Source: an uncultured Oscillospiraceae bacterium (GTDB lineage: Bacteria; Bacillota; Clostridia; Oscillospirales; Acutalibacteraceae). From it: 5,980 nt of DNA. The notes under the pieces were generated by a model that had not been told where the DNA came from, ran no database searches, and saw only the letters and a list, made by a program, of their open reading frames with translations. Made by a program: the position numbers and the translations under genes. Each line of letters starts with the position of its first letter. Position 1 is the stretch's first letter. Positions 1 to 4,999 of the stretch are shown here, piece by piece. Location of the stretch: contig CAJUPK010000147.1 of NCBI GenBank assembly GCA_910588415.1, positions 1 to 5,980 on the forward strand, in the 5' to 3' direction.

Positions 1-1226
1 TCGGGGTAGTTGATGCGGTCCTGGCCGTTGGTCACGGCACCCTCCTCCACGGTCTCATAATGGGTGCCCTCCACACCATACATGTAGAGGTTGCCGATCT
101 CCGGATCGCTGTACAGGGCGTTGAGAACCTTCATGGCTGCCTCCGGGTGCTGGCAAGAGCCCGCAATGGACCACAGGGCCATGGTAACCCGGTCGGTGGT
201 AGCCAGGGCAGGCATAATCTCCACCACGCCGATCTTATTGGTCAGGTTGGGGTTGTTCTCCTCGGCATAGTAGGGCTTCAGGTTGGTGAAGTTGCCAAAG
301 GCTGTGCCAGCCTCCATCAGGGTAGAGGCCGTCTCCGTGGTGTTCACCGCGTCCGACTGGATCAGGCCCTCCTGCATCCAGTTGTACATGGTGGTCACCA
401 GGTCCTTGTACTGGTCGGTCTCGTACAGGTTCACAATGGTGGTATCCTGGGCATGGTTGGCCAGAACCCCCAGATTGACCATCTCATCGCCTACAGAGTC
501 CCAGTCCCAGTTGCGGATGTTCTCGCCTGCGGACACGGCCACAGGCCACACGTTCTCTTCCTTCTCCTTGATCACAGCCAGCACATCGTGCAGGTCCTCC
601 AGGGTCTTCACAGACTCCATGTCCAGGCTGTGCTTCTCCGCCAGGTCCAGCCGGTAGGCAAAGCCCTGAGAGGCTGCCAGGTCGCGGCCCTGGGTCAGGC
701 CGAACAGCTCGCCGTCTACCCGGCCGCAGTTGATCATGTCCCAGCCCAGCTGCTCAATGATACCCTGGCCATACTGCTCCAGCAGGCCGTCCATGGGCAT
801 GATCTGGCCGCTGGTGGCGCAGGAGGCATAGGGCACCATGTACACGGCCATCAGGTCCACACCCTCGCCAGAGGACAGCAGAAGGGTGGTCTGCTCCGCG
901 TAGCTGCCAAAGGGCAGGAAGGTCAGGTTCACATTTACATTGAACTTTTCCTCCAAAATGGCGTTCATGGCCTCTTCTACCTGGGCAATGCCGCTCTCCT
1001 CTTTGCCAGAGGCCATGGTCACAATGTCCAGGGTGACCAGCTCGGGCTCCCGCAGGTCCTCGTCCGCTGCCTGGCTCACTTCGCCAGAGCTCTCGCCGTC
1101 TGTGCCAGCCTCGCTGCTGGCCTGGCTGCTGCTCTGCTGAGAGCTGCTGTCACTGCCGCCGCAGGCCCCCAGGCTGAACACCAGGGCCAGGGCCAGAAGA
1201 GCCGCCAGGATTCTTTTTCCTGTCAT
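1..1226 (-). CDS. ABC transporter sugar-binding lipoprotein, DUF3502-like C-terminus (partial, 3' end outside window)
   Basis: Extracellular solute-binding protein that would capture a sugar or oligosaccharide and deliver it to ABC permeases. The 408 codons seen start at ATG 1226, preceded by AAAGGA (1238-1243) with 11 nt spacing. Residues 1-21 are a lipoprotein signal peptide (MTGKR, a hydrophobic stretch, then LGAC), with Cys22 as the lipidation site; the protein is therefore expected on the outer face of the membrane. Residues 23-55 are a Ser/Gln/Gly-rich linker. The mature domain from about 62 has the family-1/LplA-like opening (VTLDIVTM), Trp/Asp-rich ligand-face segments near 239-243 (NWDWD), and a late YMYGVEGTHYE segment (380-390) typical of DUF3502-type binding proteins. 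About 80-100 C-terminal residues should lie beyond the left edge, judged from the usual family length of around 500. It sits behind its own promoter with tandem operator-like repeats; permease genes are expected to follow. The substrate cannot be read from sequence; arabinosides are inferred from the neighbouring GH127 gene. Confidence 0.95.
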   Translation of the reverse strand, partial: MTGKRILAALLALALVFSLGACGGSDSSSQQSSSQASSEAGTDGESSGEVSQAADEDLREPELVTLDIVTMASGKEESGIAQVEEAMNAILEEKFNVNVNLTFLPFGSYAEQTTLLLSSGEGVDLMAVYMVPYASCATSGQIMPMDGLLEQYGQGIIEQLGWDMINCGRVDGELFGLTQGRDLAASQGFAYRLDLAEKHSLDMESVKTLEDLHDVLAVIKEKEENVWPVAVSAGENIRNWDWDSVGDEMVNLGVLANHAQDTTIVNLYETDQYKDLVTTMYNWMQEGLIQSDAVNTTETASTLMEAGTAFGNFTNLKPYYAEENNPNLTNKIGVVEIMPALATTDRVTMALWSIAGSCQHPEAAMKVLNALYSDPEIGNLYMYGVEGTHYETVEEGAVTNGQDRINYP

Positions 1227-1559
1227 AAGTACAACCATCCTTTCTGAATTTACCAAATGTTTGCAGGGTCCGCCTGGTTTTTCCGCCCAGGCCGCCCTCC
1301 GTATGCTGCGGGCTTGTTTTGACAAAGGGAAAGCCGCCTCTTTTTGCCTCGAAACCGCAGCCTTCTGGCACCGTCTAGCAAGCTGGCAAAAATCCGTCCT
1401 TTCCTCTCTGGTCAAAGAAGCCCCGGAAGCCGTATCCGCCGGAGGGAGCGCCCAGCCTTTCAACAGGTCCCGCGGGCTTGCCGGCGGAGCGCTGTTCCGC
1501 CCTGACCCCCGGTCTTTCCAAAAGCCTTCGCGCTGTTCCTGTGGGTACAGCCTCTTACA
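1227..1559 (-). other. Long 5' leader of the binding-protein gene
   Basis: This non-coding stretch of about 330 nt runs from the predicted transcription start (about 1559) to the ATG at 1226. It contains the Shine-Dalgarno site (1238-1243) and several inverted repeats. GCCTGG/CCAGGC arms lie at 1272-1277 and 1287-1292. GGCGGA/TCCGCC arms lie at 1483-1488 and 1496-1501. An 8-bp pair, TCCGCCGG/CCGGCGGA, lies at 1435-1442 and 1481-1488, and it shares an arm with the previous hairpin so the two are mutually exclusive. I recognise no known riboswitch, and no hairpin followed by a U-run that would act as an attenuator. The frames that stay open here have no ribosome binding site or family resemblance. 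Confidence 0.5.
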
Positions 1560-1565
1560 GCAAGT

Positions 1566-1594
1566 AGTATATCCTATTTTTAAGGGCTTTTCTG
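1566..1594 (-). promoter_or_regulatory. Predicted promoter of the binding-protein gene (strong -10, poor -35)
   Basis: Read on the minus strand, TATACT at 1566-1571 matches 5 of 6 bases of the sigma-A -10 consensus. At the optimal 17-bp spacing the -35 hexamer is CAGAAA (1589-1594), a poor match to TTGACA; a better TTTACA at 1593-1598 is 21 bp away, too far. A good -10 with a poor -35, next to tandem repeats upstream, is the usual layout of an activator-dependent promoter. Transcription would start near 1559. Confidence 0.6.
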
Positions 1595-1608
1595 TAAAAA
1601 TTGTGACC
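1592..1608 (-). promoter_or_regulatory. Operator half-site, promoter-proximal direct repeat
   Basis: Minus-strand sequence GGTCACAATTT-TT-ACAG. It matches the distal copy at 15 of 17 positions, the only differences being the two central bases. It overlaps the upstream -35 position by about 3 bp, the placement expected for an AraC-family activator that contacts RNA polymerase. It is likely bound by the REC-AraC regulator encoded at 2260-3057 (inference). Confidence 0.6.
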
Positions 1609-1613
1609 TCCCA

Positions 1614-1630
1614 CTGTCGAAATTGTGACC
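1614..1630 (-). promoter_or_regulatory. Operator half-site, promoter-distal direct repeat
   Basis: Minus-strand sequence GGTCACAATTT-CG-ACAG, in the same orientation as the proximal copy and exactly 22 bp away. That is about two helical turns, so both sites would face the same side of the DNA. Seventeen-bp half-sites in tandem at roughly 21-22 bp are the known binding architecture of AraC-family dimers. Confidence 0.6.
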
Positions 1631-1702
1631 AGTTTGTGTCCAAAATGCAATTTTCCCATCCCCCTGTTGCGCAGTTTCTCCGCAAAGCGCATATAAATAC
1701 GC

Positions 1703-1746
1703 AAAAAGAGCCGACCTCCCGGACAAGGTCTGGGAAATGGCGGCTC
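1703..1746 (-). terminator. Rho-independent terminator
   Basis: On the minus strand, GAGCCG (1741-1746) pairs with CGGCTC (1708-1713). The stem continues through CC/GG (1739-1740 with 1715-1716, past a one-base bulge at 1714) and TCCC/GGGA (1732-1735 with 1717-1720), leaving an 11-nt loop at 1721-1731. It is followed directly by five U residues (1703-1707). On the plus strand the stem is followed by an A-run, so it only works for leftward transcription. It would end the kinase-regulator transcript, about 510 nt after the regulator stop codon, and insulate the binding-protein promoter. Confidence 0.7.
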
Positions 1747-2259
1747 AAAAAATTTATAAAGCTATGGAGTTTTCCAGTATTGGCCTGGGTTTTCCCGTCT
1801 TTTCTTCCCCTTTAGAGAGTAAGCCCGGCCCGCCTCCTCCCCCCTCTGGAGGACCGATATTTATGCAACTTCCCGGGCAGTCCAGCCAGGCCAGGCCCCA
1901 TCCGGCTGTCCTTAGAGCCTGTCTTGGGGATGGATTTCCACCATCCTTCGGGTCAAAAAAGTGGGAAGCGCTCTGGTGCGCCTGCGGCTTTTCGCCCGGA
2001 ATCCGTTGGAATTTCCCGAAAAGCCTCCAGGCCCCGTTTATCTAGGATATGCCCTAAAAGACAGAGCTTCTCCTGTTTCATAGCCGTGACTTCCCCCAAA
2101 ACCGAGGGCCCGTCTTTTTGCCCACAAGAGGCTCCTTTCTTTGGAAGAAATCCGTCGTTTCCCCTCTTTTCCAGCAGACTCCGGTCCTTTCTGGAAGCGC
2201 TGTTCTCCGGCCACCGGTTATTTAAACCATCCCCTTTGCAGGAAAGCAGGGTCCAGACT
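1747..2259. other. Intergenic stretch without a convincing gene
   Basis: This stretch lies between the response-regulator stop and the terminator. On the minus strand it is purine-rich. It holds short inverted repeats such as GGATGG/CCATCC (1928-1933 with 1941-1946) without a U-run, and segments resembling parts of the leader region: TCTTTTTGCC at 2113-2122 and AAATCCGTC plus a pyrimidine run at 2148-2167, plus strand. A 42-codon minus-strand frame at 1953-2081 has only a poor ribosome binding site. I see no tRNA, no insertion sequence ends and no CRISPR repeats. It could be a long 3' untranslated region, an unrecognised small RNA, or decayed sequence. Confidence 0.5.
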
Positions 2260-3057
2260 TCAAACCTCCGGCTCTCCGGCCGGAGCCTTTCGCCGCTGGG
2301 CCCGGTACTCCACTGGCGAGCAGCCGGAGAATTTTTTGAACACCTGGGAGAAATAGGAGAAGTTGGAGTACCCCACCTTAGAGGCCACCAGGCTTACCGG
2401 GATAGCCGTATCCGCCAGCAGGGACTGGGCCACCCGCATCTTCTCCGTCAGGATGTAGTCGCTTAAAGACCCGCCGGTCTCCCGCTTGAACAGCCGGGAC
2501 AGGTGCTCGGGGCTTAAAAAGATGGCCTCGGCAATCTGGGTGCGGCCCAGCTCTTTGTCCAGGTTCTGGCGTATATACTCCATGGCCTCCCGCACCGGAC
2601 CGAGGGTCTCCTCCTGCTGGGGGTCCTGGTCCCCGGCGGCGCCCCGGTAGCTCTCATAGGTATAGTACCGCCGCAGCCGGGCTGTCTCCCGCATCTTTCC
2701 CCCGGCCCGAATCAGCGCCTCCTCAATCTCCTCATAGGGGGCGGGCTGCAGGATATAGTCAAAGCTGCCCAGCTTCACCGCCTCCTGGGCATAGCCAAAC
2801 TCCGCGTGGGCAGAGAGGAAGATACAGCCCACCTCCGGCTTGCGCTCCCGGGCCCAGCGCAGCAGCTCGAAGCCGTTATGGGGAGGCATCTCCACATCGC
2901 ACAGCAGAATGTCGATCTCCTCCCGCAGAAAGATTCCCTGGGCCTCTTTCACGCTGTAGGCAGGGTACACATGCCGGGCGCCAGCTCTTTGCCAGTCTAC
3001 CCCGCTGATGACCCCCTGCACCACCTCGCGCTGGTCGTCCACCAGCAGCACGTTCAT
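2260..3057 (-). CDS. Response regulator, REC receiver plus AraC-type DNA-binding domain (YesN-like, short form)
   Basis: Cytoplasmic transcription factor of 265 residues. The receiver domain (1-118) shows the acidic pair Asp7-Asp8, phosphoacceptor Asp54 (LLCDVEMPPHNG) and switch residue Ser82 (FLSAHAEF). The position normally held by the conserved Lys, in a YxxKP motif, is Gln104 (YILQPAPYEEIEEAL). After a linker of about 35 residues, an AraC-type domain (about 152-255) carries two helix-turn-helices: about 170-193 (IAEAIFLSPEHLSRLFKRET) and about 218-243, with the family signature VGYSNFSYFSQVFKKFSGCSPVEYR. Many YesN-type regulators have a central region between REC and AraC; this one lacks it and is shorter than B. 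subtilis YesN (about 368 residues). The ATG start overlaps the kinase stop as ATGA and has AGGAGG (3065-3070) 7 nt upstream, so the two are translationally coupled. The likely target is the repeat pair at 1592-1630 (inference). Confidence 0.97.
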   Translation of the reverse strand: MNVLLVDDQREVVQGVISGVDWQRAGARHVYPAYSVKEAQGIFLREEIDILLCDVEMPPHNGFELLRWARERKPEVGCIFLSAHAEFGYAQEAVKLGSFDYILQPAPYEEIEEALIRAGGKMRETARLRRYYTYESYRGAAGDQDPQQEETLGPVREAMEYIRQNLDKELGRTQIAEAIFLSPEHLSRLFKRETGGSLSDYILTEKMRVAQSLLADTAIPVSLVASKVGYSNFSYFSQVFKKFSGCSPVEYRAQRRKAPAGEPEV

Positions 3058-4772
3058 ACCGCACCCTCCTTCCAGTCTTCCCCCTGGACAGGGATCAAAA
3101 TTTCTGACACGCAGCCGGGACTGGTGTTAAAAAAGGCGTACATCACCTGGTCTCCATAGATCAGGCTCATGCGCTTTTTCACATTGTTCAGGCCCACATG
3201 GTGCCCGGTGTAGACCTCCTCCAGGGGGCTGTTGATCTCCCGCAGCACCTCCTCGGAAAAGCCGGGGCCATTGTCGCTGACAGCCAGGTCCACGTATGTG
3301 TCCGGGCCGTTTTGCAGCACAGAGGCCTTCACCTCGATGCTCAGGGGCAGGTCCTCCGCCCGGTGCTTCACCGAGTTTTCCACAAAAGTCTGCAGGGACA
3401 GGGGCGGCACGGGAAATTCCAGCAGCCGGGGGTCCGCGTCCACCTGGCAACGGGGCGGCTGGGACATGCTGAGCCCCTGCAGCTGGATGTAGTTGCGCAC
3501 ATGGTCCAGCTCCCGGCCCAGGGGCACAAAGTCCATGCTGTCCTGGAATATATACCGGATATGCCGGGAAAAGGCCAGAATCATCTGCTGTATCTTCTCA
3601 AACTCCCGCTGCTGGGCCATGGCGTACAGGCTTTTCAGGCCGTTTAAGAAAAAGTGGGGCCGTATCTGCAGCTGCAGATACCGCAGCTGGGCCTTCTGGT
3701 TCTCAATCTCCTTTTCATAGGATTCGATCTTCAGCCCCTTAATCTGGTCCATCATGGCGTTAAAGGTCTCGCCCATCTCCTGAAACTCCTGCACCTGGCC
3801 AGCCGTGGCAGCCTGGCTCTCCAGGTCCCCTTCCCGCACCCGGTCCATGGTCTGCTTCATGCGCTCTACCGGGGCCACAATCAGCCGGTCGATCCACAAC
3901 AGCAGCAGGGGCAGGCACAGCACCGCCACCAGGGACAGGGCCAGCAGGGCCAACTGCACAGGGTCCAGGGCCTCCAGATACCCGGCTCCGCTGACCAGGA
4001 ACACCAACACGCAGTCCGCGTTGTCCATGGGCCGGCCGATGATCATGTACTGCTCTGGATAGCCGGAGAGAAAATACCCCTGGTAGTCCCCCTGTAGGGT
4101 GATGTGATGCTCCTCCATAAAATCCCGCTGGGTGAGGGGCTGGTTTTCCAGGGTGACAAAAGAGGCCACGGCCTCCCGGCCAGGCTCCCACTCGGCCGTG
4201 GCCATCAGGTTGTCCAGGGGAGCCAGGGCCACCAGGTAGGTACCCCGGCCCCCGTAAAACCGCAGCAGATAGGCCGCGTCCCCAATCTGGGCCCAGCGCC
4301 AGCTTGTCTGGTGAAAAAAGCGGTCCTCCTCCACAGCGGCCTGGATATAGGCCCGGATCTCCTGCTTCTGGGGATAGGTAAAGCCCTCTCCAAACATATC
4401 CCGCTGGGCGCCGCTGGTGTGGCTGCAGATGAAAAGCGCGCCCAAGGCCCGGTACGCGGACATAATGGGCTTCAGCTGGCTGTACAGGGCCTGGGAGGAC
4501 AGATGGGCCTGCAGCTGCCCCGCGCCTTTGGACAGCGCCAGAAAATCCGCGTTGGTGGCGGCAATGGCGCTCATGGCCCCGTCCACAGTGGCAAGCTGGT
4601 CCTCAATCTGCCAGACGCAGGTATCCACCACCCGCTGGTTGGAGTCTGCGATGCGTATATTAAAGGCCCGGATGGAGTAAAAGCTGTTGGCCACCAGCAG
4701 GGTTGCCAAAGGCAGGGCTACGCAGAAAACCGAGGTGCGCAGCAGCCTGCGGAAAGACCGGCTTTTCTTCAT
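3054..4772 (-). CDS. Membrane sensor histidine kinase, YesM-like (PF06580 type)
   Basis: 572-residue sensor that would phosphorylate the overlapping downstream response regulator. A basic N-terminus (MKKSRSFRR) precedes membrane segment 1 (about 13-33). Residues about 35-270 form an extracellular sensing region, which I do not assign to a named domain. Membrane segment 2 (about 273-295, Leu-rich) leads into a HAMP linker (about 297-348; RMKQTMDRVREGDLES) and a coiled-coil stretch. The phosphoacceptor is His373 in QIRPHFFLN, a variant of the NPHFLFN-type box of this kinase class. The ATPase domain shows the N box (FVENSVKH, Asn466), the G1 box (DNGPGF, 500-505) and the G2 region (HHVGLNNVKKRM, 524-535). 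The start ATG at 4772 follows a purine-rich ribosome binding region (GGGAGGG 4777-4783 and GGAGG 4786-4790). It has its own promoter at 4950-4977. Kinases of this group commonly sit beside sugar ABC transporters and glycosidases; the ligand here is unknown. Confidence 0.97.
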   Translation of the reverse strand: MKKSRSFRRLLRTSVFCVALPLATLLVANSFYSIRAFNIRIADSNQRVVDTCVWQIEDQLATVDGAMSAIAATNADFLALSKGAGQLQAHLSSQALYSQLKPIMSAYRALGALFICSHTSGAQRDMFGEGFTYPQKQEIRAYIQAAVEEDRFFHQTSWRWAQIGDAAYLLRFYGGRGTYLVALAPLDNLMATAEWEPGREAVASFVTLENQPLTQRDFMEEHHITLQGDYQGYFLSGYPEQYMIIGRPMDNADCVLVFLVSGAGYLEALDPVQLALLALSLVAVLCLPLLLLWIDRLIVAPVERMKQTMDRVREGDLESQAATAGQVQEFQEMGETFNAMMDQIKGLKIESYEKEIENQKAQLRYLQLQIRPHFFLNGLKSLYAMAQQREFEKIQQMILAFSRHIRYIFQDSMDFVPLGRELDHVRNYIQLQGLSMSQPPRCQVDADPRLLEFPVPPLSLQTFVENSVKHRAEDLPLSIEVKASVLQNGPDTYVDLAVSDNGPGFSEEVLREINSPLEEVYTGHHVGLNNVKKRMSLIYGDQVMYAFFNTSPGCVSEILIPVQGEDWKEGAV

Positions 4773-4902
4773 GGGTCCCTCCCTTCCTCCTCCCGGACCG
4801 GGCGGATGCTTTGCTGAATGATGTTGTGTGCCGTCAGGGCGGCTGGCTGGCGCCGAAGCCCAGGCCGCGGGACTCTGGCCCCGCCTGCCGCTTTTGGTAA
4901 AG

Positions 4903-4936
4903 TGGACAAAACTTTTCCTTTGGCTTTGTCCAAAGG
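4903..4936. repeat. Nested inverted repeats after the kinase transcription start
   Basis: Two perfect inverted repeats share sequence. TGGACAAA (4903-4910) pairs with TTTGTCCA (4925-4932), 8-bp arms 22 bp apart start to start. CCTTTGG (4917-4923) pairs with CCAAAGG (4930-4936), 7-bp arms around a 6-bp loop. They lie roughly +7 to +40 from the predicted start, so they could be an operator for a repressor or autoregulator, or alternative hairpins in the mRNA leader. No U-run follows, so a simple terminator is unlikely. Confidence 0.5.
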
Positions 4937-4949
4937 CTATATATAATGA

Positions 4950-4977
4950 AGTATAGCGATTTTTTGAAAAATGTCAA
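4950..4977 (-). promoter_or_regulatory. Sigma-A promoter of the kinase-regulator operon
   Basis: On the minus strand, a perfect TTGACA (-35, 4972-4977) is separated by 16 bp from TATACT (-10, 4950-4955, 5 of 6 consensus). The transcription start would be near 4943, giving a leader of about 170 nt before the kinase ATG. The spacer holds an A/T palindrome (ATTTTT/AAAAAT arms at 4959-4964 and 4967-4972). The promoter begins about 23 bp after the GH127 stop codon, so the two-component system can be transcribed independently of the enzyme gene. Confidence 0.75.
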
Positions 4978-4996
4978 GCCTTGCGGCCTGGGCTTG
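4966..4996 (-). terminator. Possible terminator of the GH127 gene, overlapping the -35 box
   Basis: Just after the GH127 stop, CAAGCC (minus strand, 4991-4996) can pair with GGCTTG (4975-4980) around a 10-nt loop. After three bases (ACA), five U residues follow (4967-4971). The stem is only 6 bp and the loop is large, so it would be a weak terminator. Its distal arm overlaps the TTGACA of the kinase promoter. Confidence 0.35.
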
Positions 4997-4999
4997 CTG

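Noticed and set aside
60..1247. Long plus-strand open frame opposite the binding-protein gene
   Set aside because: It is the antisense shadow of a clear lipoprotein gene. Its translation is His/Gln/Val/Leu-rich with no family resemblance, and there is no ribosome binding site.
1489..1539. GCGCTGTTCC twice, 41 bp apart (1489-1498 and 1530-1539)
   Set aside because: On its own a shared 10-mer in a 1-kb GC-rich stretch is expected by chance about as often as not, and the flanks do not match.
1261..1815. Plus-strand 184-codon open frame in the long gap
   Set aside because: It runs straight through the minus-strand promoter, repeats and terminator, has no ribosome binding site and no recognisable domain, and GC-rich DNA keeps such frames open.
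1928..1946. GGATGG/CCATCC hairpin as a terminator
   Set aside because: Only 6 bp and no T-run follows on either strand at the right distance.
1953..2081. Minus-strand 42-codon frame beginning MKQEKLCLLGHILDKRG
   Set aside because: The upstream GGGGGAAG is a poor ribosome binding site, there is no promoter and no similarity I recognise. Not enough for a gene call, though it lies inside the unexplained transcript region.
2192..2205. Catabolite-repression (cre)-like sequence TGGAAGCGCTGTTC
   Set aside because: The final conserved CA of the cre consensus is missing and the site is not near a promoter.
1924..2466. Plus-strand 180-codon open frame entering the regulator gene
   Set aside because: Its right half is antisense to the AraC domain. 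Composition is Ser/Pro/Arg-rich and there is no plausible start signal.
4205..4393. Minus-strand frames overlapping the kinase and regulator genes in other frames
   Set aside because: They are frame shadows rich in Gly/Pro/Arg and Ala. The kinase and regulator frames carry all the conserved motifs.
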